DNA of 64,000 nt from WRMS01 sp038562165 (GTDB lineage Bacteria; Bacillota; Peptococcia; DRI-13; UBA5745). Positions 52,387 through 60,622 of this stretch are shown piece after piece. The translations under genes and the position numbers were made by a program. Position 1 is the stretch's first letter. Each line of letters begins with the position of its first letter. Where the stretch lies: the NCBI GenBank assembly GCA_038562165.1, contig JBCFAO010000001.1:74226-138225 (forward strand), read 5' to 3'. The notes beneath the pieces were generated by a model. It searched no databases and had not been told where the DNA came from. It saw only the letters and a program-made list of their open reading frames with translations.

Positions 52387-53107
52387 TTGCTTTCCCCCAA
52401 AGGATATAGTATAAAGAATGGCCGGCCAAGGATAAGGCCAACAGCCAAATCCAGGCGTCGGAGCCGAAACGTCCCATTTCCTGCGGGAACACCCAAAAAG
52501 TAAAAACCGCTAAAAAGCTCATGGCAATGTCTCTTTTGCCCCGTCTTTGCTTGAAGGGGAGGCAGGCTGCTCCCAGGGACAAGCCCAGCAGTAAGGTCCC
52601 GTTGCGCAGGAGACGGCTGGTTTCCTCCAAGGGCAGCAGGCTATGCAAAAAGCTATTACGGTAAAAGGCCAAGAAAATTGTTTGCTCATTTATATAAGCA
52701 GGATCCACGGCAGAAACATATAAGCGGCCGAGACAAAGGATGATAGAAAGCTGTACTGCCCAAAAAATCAGGAAGCAGGCTAAATAATAGGCAGACCAAA
52801 GTAAGGCAATCGCTTCTTCGCTTAAGGACAACCTTTGCAGCGTGTACCTGATCTTGCTGCCGCCGGACTCATAGCCATTCAGGCTTAAAATCAGGCAGAG
52901 GACAAGAAAGGCTCCTCCACAAACTATGGGAATACCGCTAAGGTCAATCAAACCTTCCAGGCCGTCCGGATGCACAGAGCCTTTTTGGAGCAGCCGGTAA
53001 AACAGAGCTGTCTCCAGAGCTCCCATTAACAATAACAAGCCGCTTATTTTGTAGATGGTACTTCTGGCCCCTAACATCAATAAAGATAAATAACCCCTCA
53101 TCATCAT
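52373..53107 (-). CDS. ABC operon membrane protein, first permease-like subunit
   Basis: A 244-residue protein with about six membrane segments (~15-35, ~55-75, ~100-130, ~150-185, ~195-215 and ~220-240). It has no ABC signature of its own and is called a permease from topology and operon context. It follows the GntR gene with a 67-bp gap. Confidence 0.72.
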   Translation of the reverse strand: MMMRGYLSLLMLGARSTIYKISGLLLLMGALETALFYRLLQKGSVHPDGLEGLIDLSGIPIVCGGAFLVLCLILSLNGYESGGSKIRYTLQRLSLSEEAIALLWSAYYLACFLIFWAVQLSIILCLGRLYVSAVDPAYINEQTIFLAFYRNSFLHSLLPLEETSRLLRNGTLLLGLSLGAACLPFKQRRGKRDIAMSFLAVFTFWVFPQEMGRFGSDAWIWLLALSLAGHSLYYILWGKANEEF

Positions 53108-53174
53108 ATCTCCTCACCGGAAAACTCCCGCCTTGGCGGTGATTAATGAAACTTTAGCCGCAATCGCCGGGCTT

Positions 53175-53552
53175 TCAAATTTCATCCCAGATATCCTCCA
53201 GCAGCCGCACAGCCTCTTCCTTAGAAATCTCCATCTGCTTCATGGACTTTACCAGTACTCCCACGTCCCCTTCTAATAGCTGAGAACGAATAGCTCCTAT
53301 CTGCTGCTCATTCACCGTCACCCAGCTGCCGGCGCCGGCTTGAGATTCGATGATTCCTTCTTCCTCCAGCAAACGGTATGCCTTCTGGATGGTATTGGGG
53401 TTAACGCCAAGGAGGGCCGACAGCAGCCGCCGGGAAGGCATTTCCTCCCGGTTGTGAATCACACCGGCTATAATGCCTTGCTTAATGTGGCGCACAATCT
53501 GGCTGTAGATGGGGCTGCCATCTTCTATGGTAAAGTGCTCAAATGAAATCAT
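53175..53552 (-). CDS. GntR-family regulator, YtrA subfamily
   Basis: A 125-residue regulator with an N-terminal winged helix ('GSPIYSQIVRHIKQGIIAG', 'MPSRRLLSALLGVNPNTIQKA' in part, 'YRLLEEEGIIESQAGAGSWV'). The short C-terminal helical part is typical of the YtrA group. These proteins repress ABC operons that respond to envelope stress. ATG 53552 is preferred over a TTG at 53576, though neither has a strong ribosome site. Operators overlap its promoter. Confidence 0.92.
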   Translation of the reverse strand: MISFEHFTIEDGSPIYSQIVRHIKQGIIAGVIHNREEMPSRRLLSALLGVNPNTIQKAYRLLEEEGIIESQAGAGSWVTVNEQQIGAIRSQLLEGDVGVLVKSMKQMEISKEEAVRLLEDIWDEI

Positions 53553-53592
53553 TGCTGCTTCGCCGCAACCTCTCAATAGCGTATTACTGACC

Positions 53593-53637
53593 TAATACAG
53601 TTAACCGTATTATAGAACTAATACGGTTAACTGTCAA
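53593..53637 (-). promoter_or_regulatory. Consensus promoter with two palindromic GntR operators
   Basis: On the minus strand TTGACA (53632-53637), 17 bp and TATAAT (53609-53614) are perfect. Two near-identical palindromes cover them: AATACAGTTAACCGTATT at 53594-53611 over the -10 box, and AATACGGTTAACTGT at 53620-53634 over the -35 box. Both are centred on GTTAAC, 26 bp apart. Autorepression by the YtrA-type protein is likely. Confidence 0.85.
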
Positions 53638-53656
53638 GGAATAAATGCGCTAAGGT

Positions 53657-53732
53657 ATTTAGAATTTTTTCTAAATTGTTCTTGACTTTTCTCCGGCAAT
53701 GCATCATAATATATTTAGAAAATTATCTAAAT
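53657..53732 (+). promoter_or_regulatory. sdpR promoter flanked by two 20-bp palindromic operators
   Basis: TTGACT (53682-53687), 17 bp and CATAAT (53705-53710) form the promoter. Operators with the same 8-4-8 design flank it: ATTTAGAA-N4-TTCTAAAT at 53657-53676 and ATTTAGAA-N4-ATCTAAAT at 53713-53732. Their centres are 56 bp apart, so two ArsR-type dimers could act together. Confidence 0.8.
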
Positions 53733-53749
53733 TGTTGAGGTGATATTCA

Positions 53750-54034
53750 TTGGGCTTCCCGGAAACTTTCAAGGCCTTATCCGACCCTGTCCGGCGGGAT
53801 ATTCTCGTTATGCTGAAAAATGGCAGGATGCCTGCCGGAGAGATTGCCCAATATTTTGATATGACGGGGGCAACGATTTCTTATCACTTATCGCAATTAA
53901 AAAAGGCCGGTCTTATTTTTGAAACAAGGCATAAGAACTTTATTTTTTATGAGCTGAATATATCGGTTTTTGAGGAAGTTATGCTTTGGTTATCCCAATT
54001 TAGCGGAGGAATGAATAATGAAAACAAGACATAA
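53750..54034 (+). CDS. sdpR: SdpR-type ArsR-family autorepressor
   Basis: A 94-residue winged-helix protein: 'FKALSDPVRRDILVMLKNGRM' (in part), 'GEIAQYFDMTGATISYHLSQL' (in part), and the wing 'IFETRHKNFIFYELN'. There are no metal-binding cysteines, as in SdpR. The start is TTG with GAGGTGA 6 nt before it. It overlaps the next gene by 17 nt. In Bacillus subtilis the SdpR/SdpI pair answers to the SdpC toxin; no sdpC-like gene is seen here. Confidence 0.88.
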   Translation: MGFPETFKALSDPVRRDILVMLKNGRMPAGEIAQYFDMTGATISYHLSQLKKAGLIFETRHKNFIFYELNISVFEEVMLWLSQFSGGMNNENKT

Positions 54035-54698
54035 CCCCACCGTTCTTATACTGTCGTCCATTGTTTGCTTGCTGCCCCTTCTTCTATCCTTTGCGCTATA
54101 CAATGATCTTCCCGAGCAAATCGCTATTCATTGGAATAGCGCAGGAAATCCCGACAATTTTGTTCCGAAGCCTCTTGCCGCCCTTGGCTTACCCTTTTTA
54201 TTTCTCATCATTAATTTGTTTTCTAAAGTCCATCTTAATAATGATCCCAAACGCGCTAACACATCACAAGCAATGCAGATATTTGCTGCCTGGACGCCGC
54301 CGGTTTTATCATTGATTCTTGTTCCGATTACTTTGTTTATTGCTATGGGCATAAATATTTCAATATCCCTGGTAGTCCCTGTATTAGTAGGCCTTTTGTT
54401 CATTGTCTGCGGCAACTATTTGCCGAAAAACAGGCAAAACTATACCATCGGTATAAAACTTCCCTGGACCCTGCATGATGCAGACAATTGGAATAAAACT
54501 CACCGGCTGGCCGGATATTTATATATATTAGGCGGCATCCTTCTCATCGCCGGCGCCTTTATATTTGATAATACCGGCACAATCAACGGCCTTTCTCTGG
54601 CAGTCTTCGTTGTGATTCTGCTTGTCATCGTCCCGGTTATCTATTCCTTTTTGCTCTATAAGAAAAAGGGCAGCGGTAAAAATGAAGCTAATGAATGA
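54018..54698 (+). CDS. sdpI: SdpI-family membrane protein (DUF1648)
   Basis: A 226-residue protein with six membrane segments. The DUF1648 motif 'DLPEQIAIHWNSAGNPDNFVPK' (in part) lies near the N-terminus. The SdpI signature 'GNYLPKNRQNYTIGIKLPWTL' (in part) and 'WNKTHRLAGYLYILGG' lie in the second half. SdpI gives immunity to the SDP toxin and sequesters SdpR at the membrane. The pair is translationally coupled. Confidence 0.92.
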   Translation: MKTRHNPTVLILSSIVCLLPLLLSFALYNDLPEQIAIHWNSAGNPDNFVPKPLAALGLPFLFLIINLFSKVHLNNDPKRANTSQAMQIFAAWTPPVLSLILVPITLFIAMGINISISLVVPVLVGLLFIVCGNYLPKNRQNYTIGIKLPWTLHDADNWNKTHRLAGYLYILGGILLIAGAFIFDNTGTINGLSLAVFVVILLVIVPVIYSFLLYKKKGSGKNEANE

Positions 54699-54737
54699 CC
54701 GGTCTGGCTATGCTGAGCATTGCCTGGCACACCACCG

Positions 54738-54780
54738 CCAAAGGGGCTAGCGCGAATTTTGCGTTAGCCCCTTTATCCTT
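54738..54780 (+). terminator. Bidirectional terminator between sdpI and the collagen-like gene
   Basis: AAAGGGGCTA (54739-54748) pairs with TAGCCCCTTT (54764-54773 area), with inner GCGC/GCG pairs, and T-rich sequence follows on the plus strand. A-rich flanks also give T on the minus strand, so it can end both convergent genes. Confidence 0.8.
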
Positions 54781-54834
54781 TAATTCATTTAAGCAACATC
54801 AGCTTAAAGTAGTTGCCGCTATCTTTATGGCTTC

Positions 54835-56508
54835 TTAGGAGATACCCAGACCGGCACTGGCATAGCCTGCAATGGCTGCTGCCAAATCGATACCAGCGGT
54901 GACCTCTGCCGAGAACACTAAAAGCAATCTGGTTCCTGCGGTGACAGGAATGTTTAGCCCTGTGGTGATACCGCTGCTGATATCACCGATGGAAATTAAT
55001 CCCGTAAGGGGAGGCGCCAGAGTGACCACTGCGCCGGGAACCGCAACGAAGGTGTCGTCAGGGGTGGTGGATTGGAACAACTGAGCGGATACCGTTACAG
55101 TCGAGCCAATCAGGCTAAGCGCAGCGCTAATGCTCAAATAACCGGCCAAGGAGGTGATAATACCATCCCTAGGCATAGAGAAGGCAAAGTTTGTCAGTCC
55201 CAACAGGCTGATTGTTCCGGTGGCAGCGGAAATACCGGCAAGGTTATTCCCGAATCCAACGGTGCTGGAAGTGTTAAGCAAGCCACCTAATACAGTGGTC
55301 AAAGCAACCGGTGTACCGGAAGCGAAGGGAATGATTGCCCCTTCACCAGCAGGGCCGGTGGGGCCGGTGGGGCCGGTGGGACCGATTGCACCATCGGCAC
55401 CTGTTGCGCCAGTTGCGCCAGTGGGACCGGTGGGGCCGATTGCACCATCGGCACCTGTTGCGCCAGTTGCACCAGTGGGACCGGTGGGACCGATTGCACC
55501 ATCGGCACCTGTTGCGCCAGTTGCACCAGTGGGACCAGTGGGACCGATTGCACCATCGGCACCTGTTGCGCCAGTTGCACCGGTGGGGCCAGTTGCACCG
55601 GTGGGGCCAGTTGCACCGGTGGGGCCAGTTGCGCCAGCTATACCATCAGCGCCAGTTGCGCCGGTTGCTCCGGTGGGGCCAGTGGGGCCGGTTGCGCCAA
55701 CTGCACCGTCAGCGCCAGTTGCGCCGGTTGCACCAGTGGGACCGGTGGGGCCAGTGGGGCCAGTGGGGCCGGCTACACCGTCAGCGCCAGTTGCACCTGT
55801 TGCGCCGGTGGGACCGGTGGGGCCAGTGGGGCCGGTTGCGCCAGCTGCACCAGCAGCGCCAGTTGCGCCAGTTGCACCGGTGGGGCCGGTTGCGCCGGCT
55901 GCACCAGCAGCGCCAGTTGCGCCAGTTGCACCGGTGGGGCCGGTTGCGCCAGCTGCACCAGCAGCGCCAGTTGCACCAGTTGCACCGGTGGGGCCAGTGG
56001 GGCCAATGGGACCAGGTTCGCCTTGGAGACCCTGAGGACCTTGGGGGCCGGTGGGGCCAATAGGACCAGGTGCGCCTTGAAGACCCTGAGGACCTTGAGG
56101 ACCAGTGGGACCAATAGGACCAGGTTCGCCTTGAAGGCCCTGAGGACCTTGGGGGCCGGTGGGGCCAATAGGACCAGGTGCGCCTTGAAGACCCTGAGGA
56201 CCTTGGGGACCTTGGGAACCGACAGGGCCTTGGGGACCTTGGGGACCGACGGGACCTTGGGGACCAGCGGGGCCAGCAGGACCTTGCGGACCGGCAGGAC
56301 CAGTGGGGCCAGTGGGGCCGGTGGGACCGCCGGCAGGACCGGTAGCACCCGTTGCTCCGGTGGCACCAGTTGCGCCGGTTGCACCAGTAGGACCAGCAGG
56401 GCCGGTGGGGCCAGTAGGACCTATGGGGCCAGGCGGACAGCAGGGCGGCCAGGGCCTGCAAGGATCAGGGCGGCAACCGGGGCGACAATTTTTGTTATAT
56501 TTGTCCAT
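54835..56508 (-). CDS. Collagen-like protein with BclA-type C-terminal domain
   Basis: The 557-residue protein has a short Cys/Pro-rich head (CRPGCRPDPCRPWPPCCPPG) and then about 340 residues of Gly-X-Y triplets, first GPQ-rich and later GPTGATGATGADGA-type. It ends in a ~160-residue globular domain ('GAIIPFASGTPVALTTVLGG' onward). This is the plan of BclA/BclB exosporium filaments, which trimerise through the C-terminal domain and are glycosylated on Thr. It implies a spore-former, though collagen-like proteins also occur elsewhere. GGAGAG lies 8 nt before the ATG. Confidence 0.92.
   Translation of the reverse strand: MDKYNKNCRPGCRPDPCRPWPPCCPPGPIGPTGPTGPAGPTGATGATGATGATGATGPAGGPTGPTGPTGPAGPQGPAGPAGPQGPVGPQGPQGPVGSQGPQGPQGLQGAPGPIGPTGPQGPQGLQGEPGPIGPTGPQGPQGLQGAPGPIGPTGPQGPQGLQGEPGPIGPTGPTGATGATGAAGAAGATGPTGATGATGAAGAAGATGPTGATGATGAAGAAGATGPTGPTGPTGATGATGADGVAGPTGPTGPTGPTGATGATGADGAVGATGPTGPTGATGATGADGIAGATGPTGATGPTGATGPTGATGATGADGAIGPTGPTGATGATGADGAIGPTGPTGATGATGADGAIGPTGPTGATGATGADGAIGPTGPTGPTGPAGEGAIIPFASGTPVALTTVLGGLLNTSSTVGFGNNLAGISAATGTISLLGLTNFAFSMPRDGIITSLAGYLSISAALSLIGSTVTVSAQLFQSTTPDDTFVAVPGAVVTLAPPLTGLISIGDISSGITTGLNIPVTAGTRLLLVFSAEVTAGIDLAAAIAGYASAGLGIS
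55380..56020. repeat. Nested tandem repeats coding for Gly-X-Y triplets
   Basis: The central part of the collagen-like gene is made of 9-bp units grouped into near-identical blocks: 54 bp at 55378-55570 (ATTGCACCATCGGCACC periods) and 63-72 bp at 55840-55990. Such DNA is prone to slippage, so the copy number probably varies between strains. Confidence 0.85.
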
Positions 56509-56716
56509 CGAATCTCTCCTTAATCTATTTACGACAATTTATCGTTTAATAGAATTGATAATTTGTCATTATCATTTTATGACACAGCTTATAAAGTGTG
56601 CCCTTTCTCCCCCCTTACTTTTGTCAACCTTTAATTTTTTTGCCAACTTATTAAAAGTACAAAATTCCTGTCGTCAGGGATTATTTGATATTTAAATTGA
56701 AACAATTAAAAATCAC

Positions 56717-57178
56717 TTAGTTACTTAATTGAACAATAGTCAACGAACGATTCAGGTATCCTAGAACAGGAAATTCTGTATTAATACTTGCTCCCACTTC
56801 ATCTCCTGCTGCTAAAGCGGCTTGAACTACAAACGTTGAACTGCTTCTATTTGCAATATTAAAAAAGGTAGTCGTATCGCCAAAAATCGGTGTGCCATTA
56901 ACAGTAATAATGGCAGTTAAATATGGCTGATCCGGATCTGGATCTGTAGTAGCTTCAGCATTAATAGATATTGTTATCTGATAAACTCCGCTTTCTCCCG
57001 CCACTAATTCATTTCCCGACAGGCTAACTGTAGTACCTGATAAAGGTCCAACCACACTAAATGGTATGGGAGTGAATGTTGCCCCGGGTGTCTCTACACT
57101 ACTTCCTCTTAAAGACCCAAAACCTAAAACGACTTCTCCATCGGCTCCAGTGGGACCCGTGGGGCCTGCTGGTGTCAA
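56717..57178 (-). pseudogene. Collagen-like BclA-type gene lacking its 5' part
   Basis: The 153 residues begin with only three Gly-X-Y triplets (AGPTGPTGADG) followed directly by a BclA-like jelly-roll domain ('GSLRGSSVETPGATFTPIPF' onward, ending LTIVQLSN). No ATG or ribosome site exists upstream; the frame runs into non-collagen sequence and meets TGA at 57206-57208. The break lies about 57180, next to the recombinase genes, so insertion of that segment probably cut off the head and most of the collagen region. Confidence 0.78.
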
Positions 57179-57221
57179 GTCAGGACTAAAAATAATAATT
57201 AGAAATCAGTAGCTTCTCTGT

Positions 57222-57686
57222 TTACCCTCTGTGAAATATGTCCCTGATACTCTTTATCATCATTTTCCACTTAGGCACTCTATTTTCCGACATAGACATA
57301 CTGGACATCTCTGAAATGAGTTGGTCGGTCAAAGTCATATCAATCACACCGTCTGTCGAGGAAAGAAATTCTGCACCCAGGTTATTTAGTTCTTTTATGT
57401 AAGCAGTGGTTTTCAATGTATCCCGTCCGATGCAGGATACATTGGAAACCAAAACAACATCTGCATTCTTTGAGCAGACGGCTTGCTTAGTTTCAGACAA
57501 ACCTTTGCGGTAAAAGTCAAGACCGCTGCCAATATCTTGAGAAATTCCAGCGATATTGAACCCACGCTCATTGGCAAAGTGGATAAGCCTGTCACGCTGT
57601 ATCTCTATGCTGTTATGCTCATTGCTGGCAACCCTGCAATATATCCAAGCGTTCCTCGGAACGCTGTTTTTATTATCTGTTTTCAT
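57222..57686 (-). CDS. Small resolvase-like protein without the catalytic serine
   Basis: A 154-residue protein with the fold pattern of a serine-recombinase N-terminal domain: 'AWIYCRVASNEHNSIEIQRD', 'GISQDIGSGLDFYRKGL', 'ADVVLVSNVSCIGRDTLKT'. The position of the nucleophile (YxRVS) reads YCRVA, so it is probably inactive and may act as an accessory or regulatory subunit. AAAGGAG lies 9 nt before ATG 57686. It overlaps the upstream recombinase gene by 14 nt. Confidence 0.75.
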   Translation of the reverse strand: MKTDNKNSVPRNAWIYCRVASNEHNSIEIQRDRLIHFANERGFNIAGISQDIGSGLDFYRKGLSETKQAVCSKNADVVLVSNVSCIGRDTLKTTAYIKELNNLGAEFLSSTDGVIDMTLTDQLISEMSSMSMSENRVPKWKMMIKSIRDIFHRG

Positions 57687-58880
57687 CTACGCATACTCCT
57701 TTTTCGACATACTGGACAAGTCTCATATACTCATCCATATGGTTCCACACAATTTCAATCGCTTCACTTCCGTAGATATAGATGCTGTCGATTAGCTCAT
57801 CTGCCATTTCTTTTGAAAGTTCCGTAAACCCCTCATATCGCTTGAAGCTCTCAATGATAGAGCACGGCTGCCCGTTTTCCTGATAACGGCTTTGCAATGC
57901 TGTTTCAAGTTCAACAATTTGGGATTCCTTTTCCGCAATCTCCTTTCCAATATCCGCCTTTTGGCTTGCGTAGCTGTCCCTGTCCAAAGCCCCATCTTTA
58001 TATTTTTCATATGCCTTAACTTTGGATGCTCTCAACTTGGAAAGGATGACTTGGAGTTGCCTGATCTGCTCTGTCAGAGTGGTTATATCATTATGACTTT
58101 GCGTTTTCACTCTGTCAAAAAGCTGTTCCATATCAAGCATGACCTCTATCTGCTTATGCATCACAGATAGGACAGTCTGTATCAGGCTGCTTTCGGAAAT
58201 CCTATCTTTTGGGCAGGTGCTGTCAGCTACATATTGGTGGCTTTCACAATAATAATATGCTGTAGCCGGGGTGCTCTTGCTTCTTCTCATAACGTGCCGA
58301 CAAACCCCACATTTCACTTTACCCATCAGGGGTCTGACCTCGGCCGGTTCTGTTCTTATCCTCACAGGGGCAGAGAAACGCTCCTGAACCGAGGAAAAAA
58401 GTTCTTCCGATACAATGGCTTCATGGGTATTCGGTACGACAATCCACTCACTTTTGGGAATGCGTTTACCGTGCTTACTCCCGACAAAAGGGCTGCGATT
58501 TTTCCCGTTTACCATTTTCCCTGTGTAGCGTTCGTCACGGATAATGGTCAGGATGGTTGTGTTAAGCCAGTGGTTTGTATTTCCGACTACATTGAATTTG
58601 CGGTCACAGCCCATAAGCCGTTTATAGACATATGGTGTCGGAATGTTTTCTGCGTTCAGGATGGTGGCAATTTGGACTGCGTTTTTTCCCTCGTCCGCCA
58701 TCGCAAAGATACGCCTGACAACAATGGCGGCCTTTTCGTCAATCACGAGCTTCTTACGGTTTCCCGGAGATTTCGCATAGCCATAGGGTGCGTGACTGCC
58801 AATAAATTCGCCTTTCTCCATACGGGTTTTCTTTGCACTCCGTACCTTTTGTGACACCGTTTCAGGCTTTTTTCAGGCAT
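57673..58880 (-). pseudogene. Large serine recombinase that has lost its catalytic domain
   Basis: The open frame from 58857 (394 residues) has the recombinase domain ('KGEFIGSHAPYGYAKSPGN'), the zinc ribbon ('CGVCRHVMRRSK...CPKDR') and the coiled coil of a TnpX-type large serine recombinase, but no ~150-residue catalytic N-terminus. A perfect AAAGGAGG 6 nt before ATG 58880 opens MPEKSLKR, a plausible recombinase start, in a different frame. An internal deletion with frameshift therefore explains the state. Full-length relatives have about 520-560 residues. Confidence 0.72.
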
Positions 58881-58897
58881 CACAGCCTCCTTTCCAC

Positions 58898-59084
58898 GGT
58901 GTTCCGTTTAGAACACCTCTATATGGTGGGGAACCCCGTTACAGGCTTTGCCTGTAAGCTGTTTTCTTGGCGGGTGGAACCCGCCTATTCCTGCCTTAAC
59001 TCCAAAATCTAAGATTTTGGTATTAAGTAGCCCCTGCCGAAAACGGCAGGGGCATGGGTCGCTTCGCTCCCGAAAAAGAGCGAA
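58898..59084. repeat. Row of six hairpins upstream of the recombinase and ars operon
   Basis: Six perfect inverted repeats follow each other within 190 bp: 58898-58917 (7-bp stem), 58939-58957 (8 bp), 58969-58985 (7 bp), 59002-59020 (9 bp), 59031-59052 (9 bp, AAAA loop) and 59063-59084 (7 bp). No gene is seen in the 380-bp gap, which also holds the arsR promoter. Confidence 0.8.
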
Positions 59085-59195
59085 AAGAAAGTGGCTCCCA
59101 TGTGGTTTCTGTTAAACAACATGGTAAACTTATTTTAATTTGAACTACCCTATTGCCACCTTTCTTATTTCATTAAAATAAAATTCCTCGATACA

Positions 59196-59225
59196 TTGAC
59201 ATTCATCTATGTGTTAGCATATAAT
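59196..59225 (+). promoter_or_regulatory. Consensus promoter of the ars operon
   Basis: TTGACA (59196-59201) and TATAAT (59220-59225) have an 18-bp spacer. ATCTATGTG occurs both inside the spacer (59205-59213) and just before the ArsR ribosome site (59241-59249), so these are candidate ArsR sites. Confidence 0.8.
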
Positions 59226-59259
59226 ACATATAGACTATTATCTATGTGAGGTGATTTAA

Positions 59260-59586
59260 TTGAGCAATAAATACGCTGAAAATGTTAGGTTGTTTAAAGC
59301 CCTTGCAGACATGAACCGGCTTATGATCGTGGATATGCTGTCCTGTGGTGAGCTATGTGCCTGCAAAATTTTAGAAAAGTTCCATATTACACAACCGACC
59401 CTTTCTCACCACATGAAAATCCTTTGCGATTGCGGCTTGGTGAGTGGGCGTAAAGAGGGTAAGTGGATGTACTACTCGCTGAACAGTGAAAAGGTGCAGG
59501 ACTTCAAAAACTTTTTATGCGCCATTACCATCGACAAAGAGGACTGCATTTGTATGGAAGGAGAGTGTAATTGTGGGAAAAAATAA
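59260..59586 (+). CDS. arsR: ArsR arsenic-responsive repressor
   Basis: A 108-residue winged-helix repressor: 'VRLFKALADMNRLMIVDMLSCGELCACKIL' (in part) includes the metalloid-binding ELCAC motif (CxC), followed by the recognition helix 'FHITQPTLSHHMKIL'. As(III) or Sb(III) binding releases it from DNA. The start is TTG with GAGGTGA before it. It overlaps the exporter gene by 14 nt. Confidence 0.96.
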   Translation: MSNKYAENVRLFKALADMNRLMIVDMLSCGELCACKILEKFHITQPTLSHHMKILCDCGLVSGRKEGKWMYYSLNSEKVQDFKNFLCAITIDKEDCICMEGECNCGKK

Positions 59587-60622
59587 GCAAAATCAAGGTA
59601 TCGGCTTTTTTGAGAGGTATCTAACGGTATGGGTGCTACTTTGCATGGCGGTGGGTATTCTAATCGGCAAGTTTTTACCCGCCGTCCCCTCACTCTTAGG
59701 TCGGTTTGAGTATGCACAGGTGTCCATTCCGATTGCCATTTTAATATGGCTGATGATTTTTCCCATGATGCTAAAGGTGGATTTCAAGAGCATTAAGAAC
59801 GTGGGAAAAAATCCAAAAGGACTTTTTGTAACGTGGGTGACAAACTGGCTGATTAAGCCCTTTACCATGTTCGGTATTGCAAGCCTATTTTTCTTTGTGA
59901 TATTCAAAACGCTCATTCCTGCGGACTTGGCAAAGGACTATCTGGCCGGGGCCATCCTGCTTGGAGCTGCTCCCTGTACGGCGATGGTATTTGTGTGGAG
60001 CCATTTGACAAAGGGCGATCCTGCTTACACGGTGGTACAGGTTGCAACCAATGACCTCATTATCCTCCCTGCCTTCGCGCCAATCGTGGCTTTCCTGCTT
60101 GGCGTAGGAGGCGTTTCCATCCCGTGGGATACGCTTTTGTTATCGGTGGTGCTGTTTGTTGTCGTTCCCCTTGCGGCGGGTATTATCACGAGGACACAGC
60201 TTATCAAACACAAAGGCGAGGATTACTTTCATCATACATTCCTGCCGAAATGGAACAACATAACTGTTGCGGGTCTACTTTTAACACTGATCCTTATTTT
60301 CTCGTTTCAGGGCAACGTCATTTTGGAAAACCCGCTGCACATCGTCTTGATTGCCGTGCCCCTGATTATTCAGACATTCCTGATTTTCTTTATCGCATAC
60401 TTGGCAAGCAAGGCGCTCAAGCTGCCGCATAACATCGCCGCCCCTGCCGGAATGATCGGTGCATCAAACTTCTTTGAGCTTGCTGTTGCGGTTGCCATCG
60501 CCCTGTTTGGCGCACAGTCTCCTGTGGCATTGGCTACCATTGTCGGCGTACTGAGCGAAGTGCCAGTAATGCTAATCCTCGTTAAGATTGCAAATAACAC
60601 GAAAAGGTGGTTTACAGCATGA
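59573..60622 (+). CDS. acr3: Arsenite exporter of the ACR3 family
   Basis: A 349-residue polytopic transporter. 'GAAPCTAMVFVWSHLTKGDPA' (in part) carries the conserved cysteine of ACR3, and 'GASNFFELAVAVAIALFGAQS' (in part) is the second family segment. It pumps arsenite out of the cell and can be driven further by ArsA. A longer frame begins at 59486 inside arsR; GTG 59573 is preferred because AAGGAG lies 9 nt upstream and the length is then normal. Its stop overlaps the next ATG (ATGA). Confidence 0.95.
   Translation: MGKNKQNQGIGFFERYLTVWVLLCMAVGILIGKFLPAVPSLLGRFEYAQVSIPIAILIWLMIFPMMLKVDFKSIKNVGKNPKGLFVTWVTNWLIKPFTMFGIASLFFFVIFKTLIPADLAKDYLAGAILLGAAPCTAMVFVWSHLTKGDPAYTVVQVATNDLIILPAFAPIVAFLLGVGGVSIPWDTLLLSVVLFVVVPLAAGIITRTQLIKHKGEDYFHHTFLPKWNNITVAGLLLTLILIFSFQGNVILENPLHIVLIAVPLIIQTFLIFFIAYLASKALKLPHNIAAPAGMIGASNFFELAVAVAIALFGAQSPVALATIVGVLSEVPVMLILVKIANNTKRWFTA

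Noticed and set aside
55154..56535. Long plus-strand and alternative-frame ORFs across the collagen-like gene (for example 55154-56035, 55335-56063)
   Set aside because: They are shadows of the repetitive, GC-rich Gly-X-Y coding region, with low-complexity products and no start signals.
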